This document shows, piece after piece, positions 24,212 to 32,885 of a DNA stretch of 64,000 nucleotides. A model generated the notes under the pieces. The model was not told the DNA's origin. It did no database searches and saw nothing but the letters and a program-made list of their open reading frames with translations. The stretch is from JAJFIE01 sp964344255 (lineage in GTDB: Bacteria > Pseudomonadota > Alphaproteobacteria > Rhodospirillales > Casp-alpha2). The position numbers and the translations under genes were made by a program. How positions within the stretch are numbered: the first letter of the stretch is position 1; each line of letters starts with the position of its first letter. The stretch is taken from the NCBI GenBank assembly GCA_964344255.1, contig CAYFMQ010000001.1, positions 124,001-188,000 of the forward strand, written 5' to 3'.

Positions 24212-26686
24212 CTAAACCTTCATCCGTTTTCCACCCGGATCATAGGGCGGTTTCTTGAGCGGTGTTATGGCATAGCGCTTGCCTGCAACCTTCACCTCGT
24301 AGGAACCCGATTCAATCCAGTCCCAGGATATAGTTTCACCTTCTGGGCATCGGATCATGGCAAACGCCAACGATCCGCCAAGCCGGATGGAACGTCCGCC
24401 GGACGTGGTCTGCCCAACCCTTTCCCCGTTCCGGTAGACCGGTTCGTCATGCAGCATCAATGGCGGCTCCTCCCCATCGGTTCCATCGGGAATGCTGAAC
24501 AGGACCAACCGACGATGCACGCCCATTTCCTTGAGCCGCAACAGAGCTTCACGCCCGGTAAACCCCACCCCCTTGTCATAGGCGACGGCAAAGTCCAATC
24601 CGACCTCCAACGGTGTTTCCTCAGGACCCATATCATGACCCCAGTGACGGTAGCCCTTCTCCAAACGACATGAATCCAGCGAATAAAGACCCGCGGGCAT
24701 CAAATCGTATTCCTCGCCCGCCGCCATGATCTGATCGCAAACATCCAAGGCATGCTTGTTCGGTATATAGAGTTCCCAGCCCAGTTCACCGGCAAAGCTC
24801 AAGCGGTTTGCATGAACAGGAAATCCTCCGACTTCGATTTCCCGGGATGTGGAAAATGGAAAGGCTTGATTGAACAAATCCTCATCGCAAATCGCCGCCA
24901 GAACATCTCTGGATAAAGGCCCCATCAGGCCCAGCACGGCATAGTCTTCTGTCATGTCCGAGACCTGCACCCGCGCCTGTTCATCCAAGTGACGCAACAA
25001 CCAACTCCGGTCCTTGATCCTTGTCGGTGCGCCCCCGATCATCCAGAAGACATCCTCGGCCAATCGCATGAACGTTGCATCGGTTTCGATACCGCCGTTT
25101 CGATTGAGCATCTGGCCGTAAACCGTCTGGCCGATCTCGACCGATAAATCGGCAGCGACAAGCCTCTGTAACTGCGCTTCCGCATCCGGGCCGCTGATCT
25201 CGAACTTGGAAAACGGCGTCAGGTCGTAGAGGACAACGGAATCCCGGACAGCCTGGGCTTCGCGCTCGGCTTGCGGCCACCAGCCTTGCGCCCCGTAGCT
25301 GTAACGCATTTCGGGGTTTTCGCTCCCTTCAACAAACCACAGGGGGCGCTCCCACGCCATGGCCAGCGTGCCGAAACAGGCACCGTTATCCTTCCAGCGA
25401 TCATGAAAGGGTGTCTTTCGGATATTTCTCGCCGTCCGGGGCTGCTTGAACGGCCAATGGATGGCCAGCAGGTCACCCAGGGTTTCAACAGTACGCACCG
25501 CCAGGAAGTCCCTGGTTCCCTGTTCCGGCGCGAAGCGTTGAATATCAACCTCCCACACGTCCATGGGCGATTCGCCGCCGTCGATCCATTCGGCGATCAC
25601 TTTTCCGGCCCCGGCGGACGACACCACGCCGATGGAATTGAAACCGGCGGCGACAAAAAAGTTCTCCAGGTTCGGCGCTTCCCCCATGATCTGGCGGGTA
25701 TCGGGGGTGAAACTTTCCGGACCGTTCATGAAGGTGCGAATGCCGGCGTTCTCAAGCACCGGCAAGCGTTTGATGCCGTCTTCCAGGAATATCGCGTAGC
25801 GATCCCAGTCTTCCGGCAGAACAGTAAAGGATGCGTCCATGGGAATGCCGTCCACGCACCAGGGCCTTGCTTCCTTCTCGAACCCGCCGACCACCAGCTT
25901 TCCGGCGTCTTCCTTGAAATAAACGCCAGCATCCAGATCGCGGGTCACAGGCAACGGATCGGGCAGGCCGTCGATGGGCTCGGTGACGAAATAGACATGC
26001 TCCGCCGCCTGCAAAGGGATGTTGACGCCGACAGATTCACCCAACTGTCGCGCCCACATGCCGCAACAGTTCACAACATAGTCACAGGAAATCCGACCCT
26101 TTTCAGTCACCACGCCCGTGACCTTGCCTTTGCTGGTTTCAATGGCGGTGACCGGGGTTTTCTCCATGATGGTGACGCCCGACAGCCTGGCCCCCTTGGC
26201 ATAGGCCATGGTGGTATCGACCGGATTGGTCTGTCCGTCTGCTGGAACCCAGAGCGCCCCTTCCAGATCGTCCGTCTTCAATTGCGGCCAGTGGCGGGAA
26301 ATTTCAGAGCACCCAATCACCTCTGCCTCAAGCCCGGCAATTTCACCGTTGGCGGCCGTACGATGCAATTCAGCCATGCGGTCCTTTGTCTGCGCCAGCC
26401 ACAGGCCACCGGTTCTTGTGTACCCAGTCGCCTGTCCTGTTTCGGCTTCCAGACCTTCGAACAGTTCCACGGCGTACATGGAAAGCCGGGTCAGGTTGTA
26501 ACTGGACCGCAAGGGCCCGACGATGCCCGCCGCGTGCCACGATGTTCCTGATGTCAGCACATCCCGTTCCAGCAGAACGGTGTCACTATAGCCCAGTTTC
26601 CCCAGGTGATAGGCGACGCTGCAGCCGACGATACCGCCGCCGATCACCACGACCCTTGCATCCTTTGGAAGTTCCGGCTGAGACAC
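24212..26686 (-). CDS. Dimethylglycine/sarcosine dehydrogenase-type FAD and tetrahydrofolate enzyme, copy 2
   Basis: An 824-residue paralogue of the downstream gene, with the same order: DAO-type FAD domain (VVVIGGGIVGCSVAYHLG near the start), SWHAAGI with His51 as probable covalent FAD ligand, FAO-M, and GcvT domains (SFAGELGWELYIP). The start is the GTG at 26686, with AGGAGG four bases upstream, rather than the GTG at 26722 that lacks a site. It is the first gene of the minus-strand set and is divergent from an mttB homologue across a 121-base promoter region, which suggests joint control of methyl-compound use. Confidence 0.88.
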   Translation of the reverse strand: MSQPELPKDARVVVIGGGIVGCSVAYHLGKLGYSDTVLLERDVLTSGTSWHAAGIVGPLRSSYNLTRLSMYAVELFEGLEAETGQATGYTRTGGLWLAQTKDRMAELHRTAANGEIAGLEAEVIGCSEISRHWPQLKTDDLEGALWVPADGQTNPVDTTMAYAKGARLSGVTIMEKTPVTAIETSKGKVTGVVTEKGRISCDYVVNCCGMWARQLGESVGVNIPLQAAEHVYFVTEPIDGLPDPLPVTRDLDAGVYFKEDAGKLVVGGFEKEARPWCVDGIPMDASFTVLPEDWDRYAIFLEDGIKRLPVLENAGIRTFMNGPESFTPDTRQIMGEAPNLENFFVAAGFNSIGVVSSAGAGKVIAEWIDGGESPMDVWEVDIQRFAPEQGTRDFLAVRTVETLGDLLAIHWPFKQPRTARNIRKTPFHDRWKDNGACFGTLAMAWERPLWFVEGSENPEMRYSYGAQGWWPQAEREAQAVRDSVVLYDLTPFSKFEISGPDAEAQLQRLVAADLSVEIGQTVYGQMLNRNGGIETDATFMRLAEDVFWMIGGAPTRIKDRSWLLRHLDEQARVQVSDMTEDYAVLGLMGPLSRDVLAAICDEDLFNQAFPFSTSREIEVGGFPVHANRLSFAGELGWELYIPNKHALDVCDQIMAAGEEYDLMPAGLYSLDSCRLEKGYRHWGHDMGPEETPLEVGLDFAVAYDKGVGFTGREALLRLKEMGVHRRLVLFSIPDGTDGEEPPLMLHDEPVYRNGERVGQTTSGGRSIRLGGSLAFAMIRCPEGETISWDWIESGSYEVKVAGKRYAITPLKKPPYDPGGKRMKV

Positions 26687-26807
26687 GCCCCCTCCTCTTG
26701 GCACACGTTCAGTTCCTGTCACAAATAGAGGGGAAGAATGAAGGCATTGGCAAGACGAAAGTCTTGGGTCTACAGTCCCTATGAAGGGGCCAGTGTAGAG
26801 AATTGCG

Positions 26808-28382
26808 ATGACCGTCGAAGCAAACGATTCGCCAGCCAGTCAGACCACTGAGGTCCGCCGGAGAAGCGGCGGTAGGAAAGCGCGCCGTCAATCCGAACGG
26901 CAGGACACAGCTGTTCGTGTTCCCTACATCCAGCGCAAGGTAGGCACCTTCGACATCCTGAACGAAGAAGGATTGAGCCTGATCGAAAACAACGCCGACA
27001 AGATCCTTGAAGAAACCGGGATGGAGTTCGTCGACGACCCGGAAATCCTGGAAATTTTCAGCGAAGCCGGCGCAGATGTTCAGGGCACACGGGTGCATTT
27101 CGAGCCCGGCATGTGCCGGTCCATCATTCAGGCGAACGCGCCTTCCGAATTTATCCAACACGCAAGGAATCCTGAGAACTCGGTCCAACTCGGCGGTAAC
27201 GCCACGGTTCTCGCGCCGGGATGGGGCCCGCCCTTCGTGCTTGATCAGGACCGTGGACGCCGATACGGCACGCTGGCAGATTTTCACGAACTGGTCAAAA
27301 TCCACCAGACCATCCCGCACCTTCATCATTCCGGCGGCATCGTATGCGAGCCTGTAGACCTGCCCGCCAACAAGCGGCACCTGGATATGCTTCATGCCCA
27401 CATCAGGTATTCGGACCGGGCCTTTTTCGGCGCGTTGATCGGCGCGGAACGGGCGCAGGATTCCGTCGCCATCGCAAAAATCCTGTTTAGTGACGATTTC
27501 GTGGAAAACAACTGCGTTCTCTATAACGTTTCCAACACCAATGCGCCGCTGGTTCTGGATTCCGCCATGTCAGGAGCTTTGAAGACCTATGCCCGGCATA
27601 ACCAGGCCGTCGCCGTCACGCCGTGGACCCTGGCCGGCGCCATGAGCCCTTGCACGGTGGCCGGCACCCTGGCGCAGGTTCTGGCGGAAGCGCTCGCCGG
27701 ATTGGCGCTCGTCCAACTGATCCGCCCCGGCGCACCCTGCCTGATGGGCAGTTTCGCCAGCACCATTTCCATGCAGTCCGGCGCTCCGACATTCGGCTCG
27801 CCGGAAGGGGGCAAGATGGTTCTCGCCGCCGGTCAGCTTGCCCGCCGACTGGGCGTTCCGTTCCACACCGTGGGTGCGCTATCAGCGTCCAAGATTCCCG
27901 ATGCGCAGTCTGAGCAAGAAGCGGCTTACGGCCTGATCATGAGCATCCTGGCCGGGGCCAACTTCATCAATCACGCAACGGGCTGGCTCGAAGGCGGCCT
28001 GGTCCAGAGTTATGAGAAGATCATGATCGACGCCGACCTGTGCGGCAATGTCATCGAATTTGCGAAAGGTATCGATCTTTCCGAAAACGCCCAGGCCATG
28101 GAAGCGATCCGCGAGGTCGGTCCCGCCAGTCATTTCCTTGGCGCCGCCCATACCCAGAGCAATTTCGAATCCGCCTTTTACCGCCCGAAAGTTGCGGACG
28201 CCAGTTCATTCGAGCAATGGGAAGCGGACGGTGCACTTGACGCGGCGACCCGGGCAAACAAACTGTGGAAAGCGGCGCTTGAGTCTTACGAGCAGCCGCC
28301 GCTTGATCCTGCTATTGAGGAAGAAATCGAGGCTTATATATCCAAACGCAAGGAAAGCATGCCGGACCAGTTTTACACTTAA
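26808..28382 (+). CDS. MttB-family (COG5598) methyltransferase, non-pyrrolysine, copy 1
   Basis: A 524-residue member of the trimethylamine:corrinoid methyltransferase superfamily, with a basic N-terminal extension (RRRSGGRKARRQ). There is no in-frame amber codon, so it is a non-pyrrolysine type, like the glycine betaine methyltransferases of the family. Around the region where archaeal MttB has pyrrolysine, it reads ISMQSGAPTFGSPEGGK. Known members pass a methyl group to a corrinoid protein, but no corrinoid protein or reactivase gene is in the window. The gene is divergent from the two DMGDH-type genes and 25 bases before an M19 dipeptidase homologue. The substrate is unknown. Confidence 0.85.
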   Translation: MTVEANDSPASQTTEVRRRSGGRKARRQSERQDTAVRVPYIQRKVGTFDILNEEGLSLIENNADKILEETGMEFVDDPEILEIFSEAGADVQGTRVHFEPGMCRSIIQANAPSEFIQHARNPENSVQLGGNATVLAPGWGPPFVLDQDRGRRYGTLADFHELVKIHQTIPHLHHSGGIVCEPVDLPANKRHLDMLHAHIRYSDRAFFGALIGAERAQDSVAIAKILFSDDFVENNCVLYNVSNTNAPLVLDSAMSGALKTYARHNQAVAVTPWTLAGAMSPCTVAGTLAQVLAEALAGLALVQLIRPGAPCLMGSFASTISMQSGAPTFGSPEGGKMVLAAGQLARRLGVPFHTVGALSASKIPDAQSEQEAAYGLIMSILAGANFINHATGWLEGGLVQSYEKIMIDADLCGNVIEFAKGIDLSENAQAMEAIREVGPASHFLGAAHTQSNFESAFYRPKVADASSFEQWEADGALDAATRANKLWKAALESYEQPPLDPAIEEEIEAYISKRKESMPDQFYT

Positions 28383-28407
28383 GCGCCCGGCATTCAGGGG
28401 AAACGCC

Positions 28408-29409
28408 ATGAGCCAGACAAAAGAACAGGCAGCAGAACTGGTCCGAGACAGCTTTATCTGGGACGCCCATGCCGGCGTTTTCCCCGATCCCGGCGTTGAT
28501 CTGTCCCTGCTGGAGGACTGGCGTACGAGTAACGTCAATTATCTGAGCATCAACGTCGGCTTCGATGTTCTCGACTGGCACCGCACGTTGACTACCTTGG
28601 CGGCTTACAGGCGTTTCGTGCTGGGCAACCCGGACCGTTATCTCCTGGCCGGCGGCATTGAGGATATTGAGAGAGCCGGCAACGAGGGAAAGCTGGCGAT
28701 ATCTTTTGATATCGAAGGTATGAATGCGCTGAACGGGAACCTCGACATGGTCGATGTTTACCATGGCTTGGGCGTCCGGCAGATGCTGTTCGCCTATAAT
28801 CTTAACAACGATGCGGCTGGCGGCTGCCACGATTACGATACAGGCCTGACGGATTTTGGCAGGCAGGTCGTCCGGCGCATGAACGAGCTTGGCATGATCG
28901 TGGATTGCTCCCATATCGGCTACCGGACAAGTATGGACATTATCGAAGTAGCCTCAGGCCCCGTGGTCTTTTCCCATTCCAACCCGACGGCTATCTGGGA
29001 GCACCAGCGCAACATAAACGACGAGCAAATCAAGGCTTGCGCCGAAACCGGCGGCGTCATCGGCATCAACGGCATGGGTATTTTCCTGGGCGACAACGAC
29101 GTCAGCACAGAAACGATGATGCGGCATATCCGCCATCTGGCCGATCTGGTCGGCACGGAGCATATCGGCTTCGGCTTCGATTATTCTCCGCCCATCGGCA
29201 TTGATGTGGGTGAAATTCTTCGCAGCCGACCCGATTACTGGCCTGCTGGAAACCTCTATGATACGCCGCATATCGATCATGCCGGCCCACCGATGTTCCC
29301 GGAAATCGTAACAGCTTTGCTGGATGACGGTTTTCAGGAAGACGAAATCAGGGGGATGCTGGGCTGGAACTTCAAACGTGTCGCTTCCCAAGCCTGGCAG
29401 GGAACGTGA
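28408..29409 (+). CDS. Membrane-dipeptidase (peptidase M19) homologue with altered metal site
   Basis: The 333-residue product has the TIM-barrel renal dipeptidase fold. Metal-site residues that can be placed are His21 (WDAHAG), Glu103 (FDIEGMNAL), His169 (DCSHIG) and His190 (FSHSNP); the last two are 21 residues apart as in human renal dipeptidase. The HxD motif of the first zinc site reads H-A-G, so its aspartate is missing. No signal peptide is visible, so it is probably cytoplasmic. It follows mttB copy 1 by 25 bases, with AGGGG upstream of the ATG, and likely belongs to the same methyl-compound operon; its substrate need not be a dipeptide. Confidence 0.84.
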   Translation: MSQTKEQAAELVRDSFIWDAHAGVFPDPGVDLSLLEDWRTSNVNYLSINVGFDVLDWHRTLTTLAAYRRFVLGNPDRYLLAGGIEDIERAGNEGKLAISFDIEGMNALNGNLDMVDVYHGLGVRQMLFAYNLNNDAAGGCHDYDTGLTDFGRQVVRRMNELGMIVDCSHIGYRTSMDIIEVASGPVVFSHSNPTAIWEHQRNINDEQIKACAETGGVIGINGMGIFLGDNDVSTETMMRHIRHLADLVGTEHIGFGFDYSPPIGIDVGEILRSRPDYWPAGNLYDTPHIDHAGPPMFPEIVTALLDDGFQEDEIRGMLGWNFKRVASQAWQGT

Positions 29410-29427
29410 ACGGCCTGAGGTGAGCTA

Positions 29428-30138
29428 TTACAGGCCCGCAGCTTGTGCCGAGCGGACGATAATGAAGACACCGAGAGCAACGGTAAAAACACCGATGCCA
29501 CCCTGCAGGCCACGATTGGCCCAGGTCAGGAAACGCGCCGAGAAACCCAACGGAACGGCAATGACGGCCGAGAGGAACGCCATGCCAATAACGGACCCCA
29601 TACCGAACAGGGCGATATAAGTCAGGCCCATGAGAGGGTCGCTAATCGTCGAAACGGCCAGCACCACCAGTGCCGCGGAACCGGCAAGGCCATGCATCAT
29701 GCCAACCAGCAGGGTCCGGACGGGCAGTTTACTTTCATGGTTGTGGTCATGACTGGAGCTTTCATGGGGGCGGCGTTCCCCTTCATGACTGTGCGCGTGT
29801 AGATGCCTGACGCCATCGGCATGACGGTGGGCATGGAAGTGTACGCGCTCCCGGATTAGCCGATAGATCACATGGCCGCCCAACGCAACCAGCATGACGC
29901 CAACGATACCTTCCAAAAAGGCCGCCAATTGCTCCGAAATCGCCAAGCCAAGCCCGACCACGGCGCCAGCAAAGATCATCAGGGTAAGCGCATGACCGAC
30001 GCCCCAGAAAGCACCATGGCGAACAATGCCGCGTAATGTTTTCTCGCGACTCACCATGGAAGAAACCGCAGCAACATGATCGGCTTCCAACGCGTGTTGC
30101 ATGCCAATCAGCAGTCCAAAAAGAAGAATTGAGATCAC
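29428..30138 (-). CDS. Nickel/cobalt permease-like membrane protein (NiCoT/UreH type)
   Basis: The 236-residue protein has several membrane segments. The NiCoT signature H-x4-D-H is in MQHALEADHVAA in the first helix, and a histidine-rich loop (about residues 98-140) could bind metal. It resembles the UreH/HupE-like branch of nickel and cobalt exporters or importers. Nickel is needed for urease, which would fit the urea-releasing ureohydrolases, and cobalt for the corrinoid expected with MttB homologues; both links are inference. The GTG start at 30138 has AGGA upstream. It is convergent with the dipeptidase gene, with 18 bases between stops. Confidence 0.8.
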   Translation of the reverse strand: MISILLFGLLIGMQHALEADHVAAVSSMVSREKTLRGIVRHGAFWGVGHALTLMIFAGAVVGLGLAISEQLAAFLEGIVGVMLVALGGHVIYRLIRERVHFHAHRHADGVRHLHAHSHEGERRPHESSSHDHNHESKLPVRTLLVGMMHGLAGSAALVVLAVSTISDPLMGLTYIALFGMGSVIGMAFLSAVIAVPLGFSARFLTWANRGLQGGIGVFTVALGVFIIVRSAQAAGL

Positions 30139-30334
30139 GTAATGGTCCTACCCCTGCGAAACCAACTTTTTATTCGGCGCGCACGTTATCATCTTTTTCA
30201 CTAAATGCTATAGCCCGATGGCGACCCGTATCATGCCGTTTTCGCCCCTGTTCCCATATTTTGGATGTACGCCTGTGCAGGGCGCTTGATTTTATTCCCG
30301 CACACCCGAATATTGGCGATCTATAGACGTTTCA

Positions 30335-31381
30335 GTGAACGGCAATTTTTTGAACAATAATACGAACATAAAAAGCATTCTGGTGTTCATCGGCCCTTAT
30401 TCCGATGATGCAATCGGCGAGAACTTCATCAAGCTGCCCTTTCTTCGCGCCCTCGCCAAGACTTATCCGGATGCCCGCATTTGCTGGATGCACGGGACAA
30501 AACTGAACATGTTCGCCGGTATCCTTGAACCGATTGCAAGGGGGTTGATCGACGAGTTCCTACCGTCATCAGTACTCGGGGATGGCTGGGCCAACGCCCT
30601 TTCACCCAGACGGTTGTTACCGGATCGGCATTTCGATCTCATCATCGATACCCAGACAAGCCCGATGTACACCCTGATGCTGCGCCGTATTTCCCACGGC
30701 ATACTGATATCACCGTCATGGCGGTATTTTTTCTCGGCCCGTAAACCGGCCAAAAATGAACCGAAGTCCCAGATGCTCGCGGAAAAGCTCCTGTCGTTGC
30801 TGTCATTGGCGACGGGAAGCAAGGATAATGCTGATCATGTTGCTGAACTGCCGGATGAATACTGGCGCGCAGCGACAACCATTCTGCCCAAAACGAACGG
30901 CAACGGTCCGGTTTATGTTGGTCTCGCACCCGGCGCCGGTCGAATGGATACAGGTAAATGCTGGCCTCTGGAAAATTACATCGAGATCGCCAGGCAGCAA
31001 CTTGCCGCCGATAGGGTGCCGGTATTCTTTCTTGGCCCCCTAGAACAGGAGTGGTGCAAACAGATCGAAGAAGAGATTCCCGGCGTCCTGTTCGCACCTT
31101 TGGAATGGACGCAAGGGGAAGGCAAAGTACTGAATGGCCCTGCCTTGACCGTCGCCATTGCTTCCCGTCTTTCCGTCAGTGTTGCGAACTGTTCCGGAAC
31201 CGGACACATGCTGGCCGCTGGCGGATCGAAGATGGTGTCCCTGTTCGGACCAACCAACCCGAGAAAGTTCGCCCCTTACACGCCTGACCTGATCGCCATC
31301 CGCGCGCAGGACTTCGGACAGTCGGCCATTGCCGCTATTCCGGTGCAGGTCGTTCTCGACGCCATCGAAACAAGCCTGTAG
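30335..31381 (+). CDS. Glycosyltransferase family 9 (heptosyltransferase-like)
   Basis: A 348-residue two-domain GT-B protein. The C-terminal domain shows the GT9 signature stretches GLAPGAGRMDTGKCWPLENY (about residues 198-217), NCSGTGHMLAAGG and SLFGPTNPRKF (about residues 285-313). Enzymes of this family add heptose or related sugars to the lipopolysaccharide core, using ADP-sugar donors. It stands alone between the permease and the DASS transporter gene. The start is uncertain: a GTG at 30335 and a TTG at 30350 both lack a good ribosome site. Confidence 0.82.
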   Translation: MNGNFLNNNTNIKSILVFIGPYSDDAIGENFIKLPFLRALAKTYPDARICWMHGTKLNMFAGILEPIARGLIDEFLPSSVLGDGWANALSPRRLLPDRHFDLIIDTQTSPMYTLMLRRISHGILISPSWRYFFSARKPAKNEPKSQMLAEKLLSLLSLATGSKDNADHVAELPDEYWRAATTILPKTNGNGPVYVGLAPGAGRMDTGKCWPLENYIEIARQQLAADRVPVFFLGPLEQEWCKQIEEEIPGVLFAPLEWTQGEGKVLNGPALTVAIASRLSVSVANCSGTGHMLAAGGSKMVSLFGPTNPRKFAPYTPDLIAIRAQDFGQSAIAAIPVQVVLDAIETSL

Positions 31382-31412
31382 CGAAATCATCTTTTAGTGA
31401 CGAAATTGCGGA

Positions 31413-32885
31413 TTAGTTGACCGGGAAGATCACCGGCCCCAGGGTCAGGCCGATAGCCATGACAACGATAATGCCGATTACGTCCAGCAAGGCTCCGGCG
31501 CGCAGCATCTGGGCGGCGGTAACAGCGCCGCTACCGAAGACAATGGCGTTGGGCGGTGTCGCCACTGGCAGCATGAAACCCAGCGATGCGGCCAGCACCA
31601 CGGGCAGGGCCAGCAGCATCGGATCTTCGCCAAGCCCGATGGCCGTCGCCCCGGCTATGGGCAGGAAAATAGCCGCCATGGCCGTATTGGAGGCCAACTC
31701 TCCCAGATAGACGATAATGACGGCGACGATCAGGATCAGGCCCACAACCGGCAGGCCCTTAAGAATGCTCGCCGTCGAACCAATCCAGGCGGCAAGACCT
31801 GAATCGGCGATCGCGCCCGCCAGCGCCAGGCCGCCGCCGAACAGGATCAGAACATCCCAACGGATTTTCACGGCAGCCTGCCAACCGAGCAGGCGCTCAC
31901 CGCCCTTGAAATCGAGCGGAATGACAAACAGCAAAACAGCCGCCGTTATGGCGATACCGGCGTCCGATAGGCCAAGCCCCGGAAGCAGATGCTGGATCAG
32001 GGGCCTCAAAATCCAGAGCGCCGCCACAGTCAGCATCAGGGCCGCCACCATCTTCTCACCTCGACCCATCGGCCCCGGTATTTCAAGATGTTCAAAAATA
32101 TCCCTGTGCCGCCCATTATCGCCGCTGCCAGCAATTCGGAAAACGAGACGGGTCAGCATTAGCCAAGTGAGCGGCAGCAGGACGATGACAATGGGCACGC
32201 CCAGCAACATCCACTGGGCAAAGCCGATCTCGACCCCGTGGGTTTCGCGCATGTACCCGGCAAAAAGAGCATTGGGCGGTGTGCCGATTAATGAGCCGAT
32301 ACCGCCGATGGTCGCGGCGAAAGCGACACCAAGCATGAGGGCCGCGCCGAAATCAACCTTCTGTTTTTCATCCATGACGCTGCCGTTCATCTGCATGGTG
32401 ACGACCAACGCCTGGGCGATGGGCAGCATGACCATGGTCGTCGCCGTATTGCTTATCCACAGACTGAGGAACGCTGTCGCAAGCATGAGGCTGCCGATGA
32501 TCGCCGTCGGCCTGCTGCCGCCTATACGAAGAACGAAGAAAGCAAGGCGCTTATGAAGGGACCATTCCTCCATGGCGCGAGCCAGGATGAAACCACCCAG
32601 GAACAGGAAGATCAACGGGTGGGCGTAAGACTTGGAGGTGTTGCCGATCGTATTGACGCCGACCAGGGGAAAGAGTACCAGCGGCAACAAGGCGGTTACG
32701 GCCAGGGGAACAGCTTCTGTCATCCACCAGATCGCCATCCACACGGCGACGGCGGCGACGGCTATGCCTTCAGGTCCCAAGTTATCCGACGGTGCCACGT
32801 TCACCAAAATGAGGAAAAGGACCGGACCCAGAATCAAGCCGGTCCTGGCAACAGTTTTTACGATATCATCCTGTTGAGAACTCAA
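31413..32885 (-). CDS. DASS/SLC13-family sodium-coupled anion or dicarboxylate transporter
   Basis: A multi-pass membrane protein of 490 residues. It shows family stretches WWMTEAVPLAVTALLPLV (about residues 53-70), LWISNTATTMVMLPIAQAL (about residues 142-160) and a second repeat near the C-terminus with LASNTAMAAIFLPIAGA and PVATPPNAIVFGSG. These carriers import succinate, malate, citrate or sulfate with sodium. A TTG start (32885) overlaps the stop of the glutamate dehydrogenase gene (TTGA), indicating translational coupling. It ends the long minus-strand amino-acid operon and may take up dicarboxylates using the Na+ gradient from NQR. The exact anion is not readable. Confidence 0.88.
   Translation of the reverse strand: MSSQQDDIVKTVARTGLILGPVLFLILVNVAPSDNLGPEGIAVAAVAVWMAIWWMTEAVPLAVTALLPLVLFPLVGVNTIGNTSKSYAHPLIFLFLGGFILARAMEEWSLHKRLAFFVLRIGGSRPTAIIGSLMLATAFLSLWISNTATTMVMLPIAQALVVTMQMNGSVMDEKQKVDFGAALMLGVAFAATIGGIGSLIGTPPNALFAGYMRETHGVEIGFAQWMLLGVPIVIVLLPLTWLMLTRLVFRIAGSGDNGRHRDIFEHLEIPGPMGRGEKMVAALMLTVAALWILRPLIQHLLPGLGLSDAGIAITAAVLLFVIPLDFKGGERLLGWQAAVKIRWDVLILFGGGLALAGAIADSGLAAWIGSTASILKGLPVVGLILIVAVIIVYLGELASNTAMAAIFLPIAGATAIGLGEDPMLLALPVVLAASLGFMLPVATPPNAIVFGSGAVTAAQMLRAGALLDVIGIIVVMAIGLTLGPVIFPVN

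Noticed and set aside
25271..26551. 426-codon plus-strand open frame opposite the second DMGDH-type gene
   Set aside because: Shadow of the real minus-strand gene.
26687..26807. Cobalamin or glycine riboswitch before the methyltransferase genes
   Set aside because: The 121-base divergent gap is too short for either, and no conserved box was recognised.
26808..28382. Pyrrolysine-containing trimethylamine methyltransferase MttB
   Set aside because: The open frame is full length without any in-frame TAG, and no pyl genes are seen.
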